Shown here in pieces: positions 56,224 through 63,666 of a DNA stretch of 64,000 bases. Each line of letters begins with the position of its first letter. Position 1 is the first letter of the stretch. The position numbers and the translations under genes are program-made. The notes under the pieces are model-generated. The model was not told the origin of the DNA. It searched no databases and saw only the letters and a list, made by a program, of their open reading frames with translations. The DNA comes from Chitinophaga eiseniae (GTDB taxonomy: Bacteria > Bacteroidota > Bacteroidia > Chitinophagales > Chitinophagaceae), in the NCBI RefSeq assembly GCF_012641265.1, contig NZ_JABAHZ010000002.1:124001-188000 (forward strand), in the 5' to 3' direction.

Positions 56224-56724
56224 ATGTCGTCTGTTGAATTTAACACCTTGCTTATCGGAAATGCAGATTTCCTGAAACCCTTTGCTTTTACCCTCACTAA
56301 AGATGCCGAACAGGCAAAAGATCTTTACCAGGAAACCCTTTTCAGAGCCCTGTCTAACCAGGAAAAATACCTGGAAGGCACCAATATCCGCGCCTGGCTA
56401 TTCACCATTATGCGGAATATCTTCATTAATCATTACCGTAAAAGATTGAAACACAGGATGATCGCGGAACCAAGCGCCAGCGATTTCTTTATAAATTACC
56501 AGCAGAACGCAGTAAGTAATAAAGCGGCCTCTAACTTACAGATGAAAGATATCCATGTGGCGGTATATCACCTCCCCAGTATCTTTAAAAAGCCGTTTAT
56601 GCTATATTATGAGGGATACAAATATTTTGAGATCGCCAATATCCTTCATGAACCCCTTGGCACTATCAAAAGCAGGATACATTTTGCCCGGAAAATATTG
56701 AAATCCCAAGTCCCCAGGCAATAA
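56224..56724 (+). CDS. ECF-type RNA polymerase sigma factor
   Basis: 166 residues. Region 2 (about 10-75): AFTLTKDAEQAKDLYQETLF, then IRAWLFTIMRNIFINHYRKR; region 4 (about 112-160): LPSIFKKPFMLYYEGYKYFE, IANILHEPLGTIKSRIHFAR with the GTIKSRI helix-turn-helix. This is a typical short sigma-70 group 4 factor. No FecR-like anti-sigma gene adjoins it, so the input signal is unknown. A hairpin terminator follows. Confidence 0.93.
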   Translation: MSSVEFNTLLIGNADFLKPFAFTLTKDAEQAKDLYQETLFRALSNQEKYLEGTNIRAWLFTIMRNIFINHYRKRLKHRMIAEPSASDFFINYQQNAVSNKAASNLQMKDIHVAVYHLPSIFKKPFMLYYEGYKYFEIANILHEPLGTIKSRIHFARKILKSQVPRQ

Positions 56725-56741
56725 GGACATACGGCACAGCT

Positions 56742-56760
56742 AGCCTGAAGGCGCTTCAGG
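56742..56760. terminator. Small hairpin between converging sigma factor and sterol desaturase genes
   Basis: Arms GCCTGAA and TTCAGGC with a short loop. No strong T-run, so termination may be weak. Confidence 0.45.
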
Positions 56761-56769
56761 CCGATTCTC

Positions 56770-57984
56770 TTATGACCTGGGATAGCCATATACCAATCGC
56801 AGGTAATACTCCTTTAAGTGCGACTGGAAATAAAAAGCCATGATCATGATAACAGCCGCGGCGCAGAGGAACCCAGCATGCGGCCATATATAATAACCCG
56901 CCAGGCACAATACCAGGTACCGGGCGTACTCCAGGTAAAAAACCCACTTCTTTTGCTCCATAATAGCCCCACAATTGATCAGGGTCAATAATATCAGGAG
57001 TGTAACACATACCTGGATAAAAACCGGCACGTAGTATTCCAGTAACAGGAAGGAAAACAATACCAGTAGCGTCGCGATAATCTGCCACAATACGTACCGG
57101 ATTAGCCGGGGCGCCTCTGCCTGCGGATTCCTTAAAAGAAACGCTTCTTCCAAAACCCTCCTGGCATCCGGATCAATGTAATCGGGTTTACCAAATATGA
57201 TACGCAGCTTATTACGCCAGCCACTGGCCCGACGCACCGAATACAACATTTCCAGGATAAAATGAAAATGCTGCCACAGGAAACTGTTACTCTCCAAAGG
57301 CTTGGTGAGCCCGTACACCGGCTCTTCGTCCTCTTTCACAAAAGTTCCGAACAACTTGTCCCAGATAATAAATACATCTCCATAATTCTTATCCAGGTAT
57401 TGCGGATTACTGGCATGATGCACCCGGTGATGCGAAGGCGTTACCAATATATATTCCAATATCCCCAGTTTCCCAATTGTACGGGTATGAATAAAAAACG
57501 GGTACAACCCATGCACCAACAGCATACTGGTGATCATCGCCGGCGGAAAACCAATCACCGGCAATATAGCCCAGAAACCGGTACGTATAAACGCCTGGAA
57601 TACAGTAATCCTGGCGGATACGGTATAGTTAAACTCCTCACTTTGATGATGCACCACATGCGCACACCAGAATACCGTTACCTCATGCGCCAACCGGTGA
57701 TACCAATACCACACAAAATCAGTACACATCAATAAGGCCACCCACAACAATACACTGCTCTTAATATCAAAAATGGCAAAATGACGGTACAACCAGTCAT
57801 ATACAAAATAAAAAAGCCCCACCGTAAAGGTATCCAGTAGCCGCTCCGCTATACCCACACTCAGGTTAGTAACAGAATCGTTAAATTTAAAATACTTCTT
57901 CCCCTGTTTACCCGCTACCAGGTATTCCAACCCAATAAACGTCAGGAAAAAAGGAACAGCCAATGCCAGGTAATTTAGATGCAC
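56770..57984 (-). CDS. Sterol desaturase / fatty acid hydroxylase family membrane protein
   Basis: 404 residues. Four or more membrane helices and the histidine clusters of the family: WYHRLAHEV (about 92-100), HVVHHQSEEFNY (about 109-120), and TPSHHRVHHASNPQYLDKNY (about 183-202). These bind a di-iron centre for C-H hydroxylation or desaturation of lipids. The C-terminal 130 residues add further helices beyond the core. The substrate in Bacteroidota is unsettled; modification of membrane or sulfonolipid-like lipids is possible. No neighbours suggest a pathway. Confidence 0.85.
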   Translation of the reverse strand: MHLNYLALAVPFFLTFIGLEYLVAGKQGKKYFKFNDSVTNLSVGIAERLLDTFTVGLFYFVYDWLYRHFAIFDIKSSVLLWVALLMCTDFVWYWYHRLAHEVTVFWCAHVVHHQSEEFNYTVSARITVFQAFIRTGFWAILPVIGFPPAMITSMLLVHGLYPFFIHTRTIGKLGILEYILVTPSHHRVHHASNPQYLDKNYGDVFIIWDKLFGTFVKEDEEPVYGLTKPLESNSFLWQHFHFILEMLYSVRRASGWRNKLRIIFGKPDYIDPDARRVLEEAFLLRNPQAEAPRLIRYVLWQIIATLLVLFSFLLLEYYVPVFIQVCVTLLILLTLINCGAIMEQKKWVFYLEYARYLVLCLAGYYIWPHAGFLCAAAVIMIMAFYFQSHLKEYYLRLVYGYPRS

Positions 57985-58151
57985 GTTGTAATTTTTAAAA
58001 TCCGGAATAAAAGCGCGACACAGGTCTTCTTACATGGTGCCAGCCCATGCAAGGATATCAGATAAATAAGTGGTGGTGGTAAATTATCTATCGCAATAAT
58101 AAGTAATAAAATCCAATTATCCTACTAAATAAGTAGACTAGTAAAGTACGA

Positions 58152-58185
58152 AAGGCGAAAAACAACTTTCGTTGTCTTCCGCCTT
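58152..58185 (-). terminator. Hairpin after rtcB with GAAA loop
   Basis: On the minus strand AAGGCGGAAGACAAC, loop GAAA, GTTGTTTTTCGCCTT: about 13 pairs with two mismatches. It ends the rtcB operon; the U-tract is poor. Confidence 0.55.
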
Positions 58186-58208
58186 CGCTTCATTGCATCT
58201 CTCTTTTA

Positions 58209-59621
58209 TTAATCTTCCGGAGGTCCTCCATCGGCCATCCTGACCACTTTGGGTATAAACCGGCCAATTACTTCTACCAGGTCTGTTTGCGATGCCATCA
58301 CCGTACTGATATTTTTGTACGCACCCGGCGCTTCATCCAGCCCACCACCGATCAGCGTTACGCCATGTTCCTGTAACACGGCATTCAGCTCCTGGGGAGT
58401 AATAGACGCCAGGGCCTTGGTACGCGACATTTGCCGGCCAGCTCCATGAGAAGCCGATTGTAAACTACGCTCCTCTCCTTTTCCTCTCACAATAAACCCG
58501 GGAGCAGTCATAGAGCCGGGGATAATACCCAACACGCCCTTACCAGCTGGCGTAGCCCCCTTACGGTGCACAATCACTTCCTTTCCCTGGTACATTTCCT
58601 TCCAGGCAAAATTATGATGGTTCTCTACTCTTGCCAGCAAAGTAGCGCCAGTGGCTTTGATCAGCCGTTTATGTATCAGGTGGTGACAGGCCGACGCATA
58701 GTCGCCTGCCAGGTTCATAGCCAGCCAATACTCCTGCCCTTCTTCTGTATCCAGGTCCAGGTAAGCCAGGTGCTGTACCTCTTTAGGCAATGGACACAAC
58801 TCTTTGGCTAATTGGGTATAGTGTCCTGCTATCTGTGCACCCATTCCCCGGGAACCGGAATGCGACAACAAGCCTACATAATTGCCCGGCGCCAGGCTCC
58901 ATTCGTTATTAATATCTGTAATCGTCACAATTCCCCACTCCACAAAATGGTTCCCTGAGCCGGAAGTACCCAATTGCCCCGCTGCTTTATCCAACAGGTT
59001 ACGTACAAACCGGATGTCCTTAAATTCACTTCTTTCCAGTACCGGGTCGGCTTCCCGCTTTTTCCACTCGGCGCCCGCGCCAAATTTGGTATGACTGGTC
59101 AGCTCCTTCACATACGCCGCTTCATTGGTATATAGCGAATGTTCGGGCAAATCCAGTATACTTAAACACATACGGCAACCGATGTCTACCCCAACGCCGT
59201 AAGGGATGACGGCATTCTCTGCAGCCAGCACACCACCAATCGGCAGCCCATATCCCTGGTGCGCATCCGGCATCAGGGAGCCAGCTACGGCTACGGGCAA
59301 ACGAACCGCGTTATTGATCTGCCGGATAGCGCCTTCTTCTATATAATCTTTTCCGTAAACCGTATATGGAACAGGCGTAGCCCTCAATTCAATCTCTGGC
59401 GGCGCCACTGGTTCTAATAACTGCTCTGCAATAGTTCCCAATACCGGATCACTCACATATGCAGCCGGATCGGCCAGTATCTTCTTTAACAATTCAATTG
59501 CTTCTTCCTGGCCCAGGTGACTGAAATGTGTTTCCATGACCCGGATAGCAGTACGAAATACGGGTCTTTGCGGGTAACCAATTTCCAGTAATGTTTTGCC
59601 TCCGATTTTAGTGTGTGCCAT
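58209..59621 (-). CDS. rtcB: RtcB-family RNA ligase
   Basis: 470 residues, typical RtcB length. Metal and GMP sites are visible: SLMPDAHQGYGLPIGGVLAA (about 114-133), GVGVDIGCRM with the metal-binding Cys (about 142-151), SGSGNHFVEWG (about 221-231), LLSHSGSRGMG (about 249-259), and SHGAGRQMSRTKA (about 389-401) with the histidine that is guanylylated. GGGLDEAPGAYKNI is near the end. RtcB joins 2',3'-cyclic phosphate RNA ends to 5'-OH ends in RNA repair. It is the distal gene of a minus-strand cluster with a basic protein (six bases upstream) and an AAA ATPase. No archease or prfH gene is seen beside it. Confidence 0.93.
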   Translation of the reverse strand: MAHTKIGGKTLLEIGYPQRPVFRTAIRVMETHFSHLGQEEAIELLKKILADPAAYVSDPVLGTIAEQLLEPVAPPEIELRATPVPYTVYGKDYIEEGAIRQINNAVRLPVAVAGSLMPDAHQGYGLPIGGVLAAENAVIPYGVGVDIGCRMCLSILDLPEHSLYTNEAAYVKELTSHTKFGAGAEWKKREADPVLERSEFKDIRFVRNLLDKAAGQLGTSGSGNHFVEWGIVTITDINNEWSLAPGNYVGLLSHSGSRGMGAQIAGHYTQLAKELCPLPKEVQHLAYLDLDTEEGQEYWLAMNLAGDYASACHHLIHKRLIKATGATLLARVENHHNFAWKEMYQGKEVIVHRKGATPAGKGVLGIIPGSMTAPGFIVRGKGEERSLQSASHGAGRQMSRTKALASITPQELNAVLQEHGVTLIGGGLDEAPGAYKNISTVMASQTDLVEVIGRFIPKVVRMADGGPPED

Positions 59622-59627
59622 ATGAGG

Positions 59628-60374
59628 TTAATTTTTGACAAACCATTCGTCCTGCAATATTTGCAGCAGGGTACGATGCGGATGTTGGTACTTTTTTTTA
59701 TCAGTAAAAATCCAATGCCTTTTGCCGGAACTTTTACTTCGGGTTAATTTAAAAATTCTATGTCGTAGCTGATGGCGTTCTATATAGTTGCCCAGCTGAT
59801 CTATCTGGGAAAGTAGCTCTGGCATAATCATTCTTGTTTGCGTGATCATATTGGGCCGCACTCTCAGTACAAATCTCCAGGGTTCTTTAAAAACATACCG
59901 CTTAACGGGTTGTTTACATTTCCCGATAAAGATAACCCGTTCTTCAAAACAAGCCGCTTCTTTATCTGAAAATTGCAATCGTTTAAATTGCTCCGCACAT
60001 GGATGCAATAGAGCCTGTGGCTTCTTCACCAGCTTCTTCCTGCCATGTGATCGTTTCTTTACGCTGAAGTCGCGCCGGTGGCTATAATCGAAAGTATTAA
60101 TTTTTTGCAATAACTGCCTGTAAAAATCAGCCATACGGCTTCTTTCCACATCATCTCTTAAAACGAAAAACCGTTTATATCCTTTCATTACCGGCGGATC
60201 CAGCGGCACATATCCCCGCTGATTCCATGCTCTCCATAATTCGGATTCCTTCCTGTACAAAGAAAGAATCGATTTATCATACTGCGTTTTCGCATCACGC
60301 AGCCTGCGTCTGGCAGTTCTTATCCGTGATGATGCGATGTATTCATCAATGTCTGTTTGTATTTGATTGTCCAT
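59628..60374 (-). CDS. Basic protein of unknown function encoded directly before rtcB
   Basis: 248 residues from the ATG at 60374; a TTG two codons earlier is the only alternative. No signal peptide or membrane helix. Strongly basic and arginine/lysine-rich throughout (RIRTARRRLRDAKTQYDKSI near residue 18, VKKRSHGRKKLVKKPQALLH near 105, FKLTRSKSSGKRHWIFTDKK near 207). I do not recognise the family. Its charge suggests RNA or DNA binding. The six-base spacing to rtcB implies cotranscription and a shared role, perhaps in recruiting RNA substrate. Everything beyond composition and position is inference. Confidence 0.6.
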   Translation of the reverse strand: MDNQIQTDIDEYIASSRIRTARRRLRDAKTQYDKSILSLYRKESELWRAWNQRGYVPLDPPVMKGYKRFFVLRDDVERSRMADFYRQLLQKINTFDYSHRRDFSVKKRSHGRKKLVKKPQALLHPCAEQFKRLQFSDKEAACFEERVIFIGKCKQPVKRYVFKEPWRFVLRVRPNMITQTRMIMPELLSQIDQLGNYIERHQLRHRIFKLTRSKSSGKRHWIFTDKKKYQHPHRTLLQILQDEWFVKN

Positions 60375-60497
60375 AAACAATAGTGACTTCGCCTGATCAA
60401 TACCTCTGCACGGTGGCGGAGGTTGTTTACTATGCGGTATCGTATGGACATAAATTCTTTTCTCATAACAGTTATTTTATTTGGGGTGATGAATACG

Positions 60498-61559
60498 TTA
60501 TGCAATTTCTCCGAGCGATGTTCTCCTGAAACCAATCACATGTTGCTTAGTTTCAAACGATGGCTCATGTTGGTTGGCAATCTCGGCAACTGTCATGGGT
60601 TTCTCGATGATGCTATCAAATCCCATATGCCGGGAAAGCTGCTGCGCCTTTGCTACCGGCAGGCGCTTAAACTCATACTTGGCAATGAGCCGGCCTTTTC
60701 GCAGCAAAGCGCTGTCGATGGATGACAAGTCGCTGTTGAAAGAACATACCAGCTGTATATTCAGGCAGTCTGCCAGCAACCCGTCAGATAAATTGAGCAG
60801 GTTGGAAACGGATGAATTCCCGGTAAACTTGCGGTCCATGATCACATTCTCTGCATCTTCAATCACCACTACACAATTCGGATTGTCGATCAGTAGTTCC
60901 ATAAACTCAGGATTCATAATATTGCTGGCCAGATCAGGAGAAACAAATAATACCCGCTTCTTGATCTTCCCGATCAGGTAGCGCAGGTAAGTGGTTTTAC
61001 CTGTTCCCGGCAGACCGTGTAATAACACAATACCTTTATCCTTATCTTTCTTCAGTCGTTGTTGTATGATTTTGTCTACCTCTTTAAAGTCGTCGTCATA
61101 CAACATCCCGATATCCAGCCGGGTACGTTTTATTTCGAGGCTTTTTAGCTCTAATCCCCTGCGGCCACTGGTGATCAGGTTGATTTCATGCGGTTCCCTG
61201 CGTTGCTTTTCCTTGAATCGGGTAACCATCTCCGTTACCTCCGATATAAAATCCGGCACTGTTCCGTCGTGCAATATTTCGCAAATCGACATCCAGAAAG
61301 ACACCACACAATGATTGTTTAGCACCATCACCGTTCGATTATGTTTGTACTTTTTCTTCTTGTTGTCATAATCGGTATAGCGATGGGTATGAAGTATACT
61401 GGCCTGGTATGTTTTGGTAAACAGGGCAGCTGCTTTATCACCATCTATTTCATAAATGTTATTGATATCCGGGATGGCATTAAAATGGAAAGTATATACC
61501 CCTTTCGCATCAAAATGATCTCCATCAGTAATATCTATCTGCTTAACTATATGCTTCAT
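60498..61559 (-). CDS. AAA ATPase, Bcs1-like ATPase domain
   Basis: 353 residues. An N-terminal region (about 1-170) without recognisable motifs, then an AAA module: Walker A LLHGLPGTGKTTYLRYLI (about 180-197), Walker B CVVVIEDAENVI (about 228-239), sensor-like VCSFNSDLSSID and an arginine-finger-like LLRKGRLIAKYEF (about 277-289). The order and the LRKGR motif resemble the Bcs1/CDC48-type single-domain ATPases. It lies 123 bases upstream of the basic protein gene and points toward rtcB, so it may remodel RNA-protein complexes in the same system. Antisense frames here are shadows. Confidence 0.8.
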   Translation of the reverse strand: MKHIVKQIDITDGDHFDAKGVYTFHFNAIPDINNIYEIDGDKAAALFTKTYQASILHTHRYTDYDNKKKKYKHNRTVMVLNNHCVVSFWMSICEILHDGTVPDFISEVTEMVTRFKEKQRREPHEINLITSGRRGLELKSLEIKRTRLDIGMLYDDDFKEVDKIIQQRLKKDKDKGIVLLHGLPGTGKTTYLRYLIGKIKKRVLFVSPDLASNIMNPEFMELLIDNPNCVVVIEDAENVIMDRKFTGNSSVSNLLNLSDGLLADCLNIQLVCSFNSDLSSIDSALLRKGRLIAKYEFKRLPVAKAQQLSRHMGFDSIIEKPMTVAEIANQHEPSFETKQHVIGFRRTSLGEIA

Positions 61560-61805
61560 GTTATGATCTTCTTTTGTTTAACTCCCGTTTGATAAAGGTT
61601 TACCAGGACCGCTGCGGGTCCTGGGTAAATCCGGTTTATCAGGTGGGGAAATACAGGTTATCCTTATGATAGCCTGGTGATGGGGGTTAAATGGCAAACA
61701 GAGACGAAAAAAACATCTTCTTTAAAGGAGTGAAAGCGGAGCAGGATTACTCCGCCTGCCTGTTTATGATGTACCTCCTCAAATAATCTCTTGCCTTTGC
61801 AATAC
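61560..61805 (-). promoter_or_regulatory. Leader of the AAA-rtcB cluster with strong hairpin
   Basis: No gene. A long stem is formed by 61599-61610 (TTTACCAGGACC) and 61617-61629 (GGTCCTGGGTAAA, one bulge), just 40 bases before the AAA start on the minus strand; a second hairpin, GCGGAG/CTCCGC, lies near 61740-61760. These could be regulatory RNA structures for an operon that encodes an RNA ligase. No consensus promoter found. Confidence 0.4.
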
Positions 61806-61984
61806 AAAAAAACCCGGCCTGTTTTCACGGACCGGGATACTAACGTTAACGTATATACTACGTTAAGGCATACCTTGTCCGTTTAGCATCCCATGCTGGC
61901 ATGCTATCCTGAAACCATTTACTGCGGCGGATTTGAATCCTTTTTGTATTTGCTGGTAAATTCATTATCAGTGTACGTGATAAC
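61806..61984 (-). ncRNA. Structured segment A2 of a duplicated RNA locus
   Basis: Lies between two terminators. Read on the minus strand it has a hairpin TAGCAT...ATGCTA (61884-61906), then AACGGACAAGGTATGC (14-base core CGGACAAGGTATGC at 61868-61881, identical to copy B2), and ends in a CCCGG/CCGGG hairpin (61813-61836) with seven U. No start codon or peptide frame is shared with B2 in a convincing way (a 35-codon frame 61858-61965 exists). It has no promoter of its own, so it may be reached by readthrough from segment A1. Function unknown. Confidence 0.45.
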
Positions 61985-62161
61985 AAAAAAGCCCGGATCC
62001 ATGGACCCGGGCTTCTGTTATACTTACAAATATTATTAAGCTACCTGTAACCATAAAACGCCCGGAACCCGCAATCCTCTTGCGCTAAGCAAGGGATGGA
62101 GCTGCCAATATTTAGATTAAAGCGTTTCATGTTTATAAGTTTGTTCTATTATTAATTTTTA
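61985..62161 (-). ncRNA. Structured segment A1, about 175-nt transcript of a duplicated RNA locus
   Basis: Starts just after a perfect promoter and ends at hairpin GCCCGG...CCGGGC (61991-62012) with six U on the minus strand. Inside: a small hairpin CTTGC/GCAAG directly before GATTGCGGG. The same order, hairpin then GATTGCGGG, occurs in copy B1. A 29-codon frame (62041-62130, from ATG) is present, but the matching position in B1 reads ATA, so coding is unlikely. Not tmRNA, RNase P RNA or 6S RNA as far as I can tell. Confidence 0.5.
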
Positions 62162-62167
62162 ACGATG

Positions 62168-62200
62168 CAAAGATAACAGGATATATTTTGATATTGCAAA
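62168..62200 (-). promoter_or_regulatory. Promoter of RNA locus copy A
   Basis: On the minus strand TTTG (62197-62200), 21-base spacer, TATCTTTG (62168-62175): full match to the Bacteroidota promoter. Copy B has the same boxes and the same spacer length. Confidence 0.75.
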
Positions 62201-62446
62201 TTTTTAACAAAATATTTCAAAAAATATTTTTATACTATCACCGGACGTGGATTTAACCTCTTCCATCAAATAGCCCCAAACGCCCGGTGGCATTACCCTT
62301 CAGCACTGCTTCACCTGTCCTATAGTTTTCTTGTTTGCTCACTGAGCAGTTGTTATGGTGATAACTATCGTCAACGTATATACGATAATAATATCACGCT
62401 TACATAGTACTCCAAACTATTTTCGTGCTGTATTTTAGCACTAAAA
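62201..62446. other. Intergenic region upstream of RNA locus copy A
   Basis: About 245 bases. Contains an inverted repeat GTTATGGTGATAAC (62352-62365) and a CACCGG/CCGGTG pair near 62240-62290. A 29-codon GTG-started frame (62253-62342, minus) lacks a ribosome site and I do not call it. Confidence 0.4.
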
Positions 62447-62473
62447 AAGGCCGGAGCATGAAAGCCCGGCCTT
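62447..62473 (-). terminator. Terminator of the DinB-like gene
   Basis: On the minus strand AAGGCCGG, loop, CCGGCCTT followed by TTTT. It lies about 47 bases after the DinB-like stop codon. Confidence 0.8.
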
Positions 62474-62519
62474 AATAACTACAGGATTAACAAAAACGGA
62501 AGTTGGTGGTCGACCTAAA

Positions 62520-63095
62520 TTATATTAATACTGCATTCTCTTCGTACTCCTTCTGGAGACGCTGCATTTGACGGATATGCCGTTCAATATGCTTGGTGAG
62601 AAAGTAGATGTATTGATAAATATCCAGTTTACCGAGTTGGTTAACAGACATATTGGTAAATACAAGCACCCCTTCTCCGTTCTTCAGCAAAGACAGGTTA
62701 TACATGCATTGCGCATATTGCTGTTTCAGGAGGGCTTTTATTTCCGCTATATCTTTAAACCCGGTAGGTTCCATATGTTCTGGTCTTACCCAGCCAAAGG
62801 ATTTACTGCCGATAACATCTATCTGGTCAAATTTATCCTGGTAATCGGCTGGCAATATCACCGTATGGCCGGTTTTCTTACGTTCCAGCGCACGGCGGGT
62901 GCTCTTGTTAATGATCAGCAGGAGGAAATAATTGGTCAATGCAATGTGTTCCAATACTTCCCTGATATTCCATTGATCACGGTCTGGTTTGAAGTGCAGT
63001 AATGCCTGGTCTTTTTCAAACCACTGATCTAACTCCCTGAAATTGGTGAGTAAGGCCTCTCTTACAACCTGGATAACGTTTCTGTTTCTCATCAT
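62520..63095 (-). CDS. DinB-like (DinB/YfiT superfamily) protein
   Basis: 191 residues, all-helical. RDQWNIREVLEHIALTNYFL (about 39-58) contains the first metal-ligand histidine, and FLTKHIERHIRQMQRLQKEY (about 165-184) the H-x3-H pair near the C-terminus. These three histidines define the metal-dependent DinB four-helix bundle, often thiol-linked transferases or stress proteins. The gene stands alone, with its own terminator, and is framed on both sides by copies of the RNA locus described at 61806-62200 and 63200-63601. Substrate unknown. Confidence 0.82.
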   Translation of the reverse strand: MMRNRNVIQVVREALLTNFRELDQWFEKDQALLHFKPDRDQWNIREVLEHIALTNYFLLLIINKSTRRALERKKTGHTVILPADYQDKFDQIDVIGSKSFGWVRPEHMEPTGFKDIAEIKALLKQQYAQCMYNLSLLKNGEGVLVFTNMSVNQLGKLDIYQYIYFLTKHIERHIRQMQRLQKEYEENAVLI

Positions 63096-63199
63096 CTAAC
63101 GTTTTTGGGATTATGCACTTTACTTATTACTAATAGAATGGGTTAGCGCATAACATCATTTAAAAAATACTTGTTCCATTTTTATGCCGGATTGGCCAC
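63096..63199. other. Upstream region of the DinB-like gene
   Basis: About 100 bases between the DinB-like start and the terminator of RNA segment B2. No gene; it should hold the promoter but no consensus is clear. Confidence 0.35.
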
Positions 63200-63388
63200 A
63201 AAAAAACCCGGCCGCATTTACGGACCGGGCTATAATGATGAGCGTTATCTCACACTATCGCATACCTTGTCCGTATGGCTTTTTAAAGGCAAAGCCATCC
63301 CGTTTACGCCATGAGGCGCATTTTTCTTGCATTATAGTTATCGCTTGAAATTCTTTCAATGTCGTCATTTCATTACTGCTTCTAAAGC
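63200..63388 (-). ncRNA. Structured segment B2 of a duplicated RNA locus
   Basis: Counterpart of A2. On the minus strand: hairpin ATGGCTTT...AAAGCCAT (63275-63298), then ACGGACAAGGTATGC (core at 63260-63273), then a CCCGG/CCGGG hairpin (63207-63229) and a U-run. The hairpin arms differ from A2 while pairing is kept, which is the mark of a conserved RNA structure. A 37-codon frame (63255-63368) exists but its sequence is not shared with A2 beyond the last few codons. Confidence 0.45.
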
Positions 63389-63562
63389 AAAAAGTCCCAC
63401 ACTTTTATTTAGTGCGGGACTTTTGTTTATATCGTTTGATAACTTCTTCTATCGTTAACAATCGGTGCAACACGCCCGCAATCTGGCCTTGACCTGCTTT
63501 TGCTTGCAGGCCATCGCTGAAAACTCGTATGTTGATATAAGTTGCACAGTTATTTTTTGTTC
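63389..63562 (-). ncRNA. Structured segment B1, about 175-nt transcript of a duplicated RNA locus
   Basis: Counterpart of A1. From a perfect promoter to hairpin AAAAGTCCCACACT...AGTGCGGGACTTTT (63390-63424), which ends in U-runs on both strands. A CAACTTATATCAACAT block (63529-63544) sits 25 bases from the -7 box, exactly as CAAACTTATAAACATG does in A1. A hairpin CCTGC/GCAGG precedes GATTGCGGG (63475-63483). A 19-codon frame (63455-63514, four cysteines) has no counterpart in A1. Confidence 0.5.
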
Positions 63563-63568
63563 TTTCAA

Positions 63569-63601
63569 CAAAGATAATTTTTATTTTTTTTATTACACAA
63601 A
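63569..63601 (-). promoter_or_regulatory. Promoter of RNA locus copy B
   Basis: On the minus strand TTTG (63598-63601), 21-base spacer, TATCTTTG (63569-63576). Same boxes and spacer as copy A. Confidence 0.75.
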
Positions 63602-63666
63602 AAAATACCCTACTTTTTTCGTGGACTTAACAATTAGTTCAAACTGCCACGTTCTTTGGGGATCTG

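Noticed and set aside
62041..62130. 29-codon gene with its own promoter and terminator
   Set aside because: Start codon ATG is ATA at the equivalent position of the second copy and the peptide is not conserved; a structured RNA explains the pair better. It stays possible.
62253..62342. 29-codon frame starting with GTG
   Set aside because: No ribosome binding site, no promoter and no similarity to the neighbouring frames beyond glycine content.
63455..63514. 19-codon cysteine-rich peptide gene
   Set aside because: No counterpart in copy A and no ribosome binding site; composition comes from stem sequences.
61806..63601. tmRNA, RNase P RNA or 6S RNA for the duplicated RNA locus
   Set aside because: The conserved core sequences of those RNAs are absent, and two near copies would be unusual.
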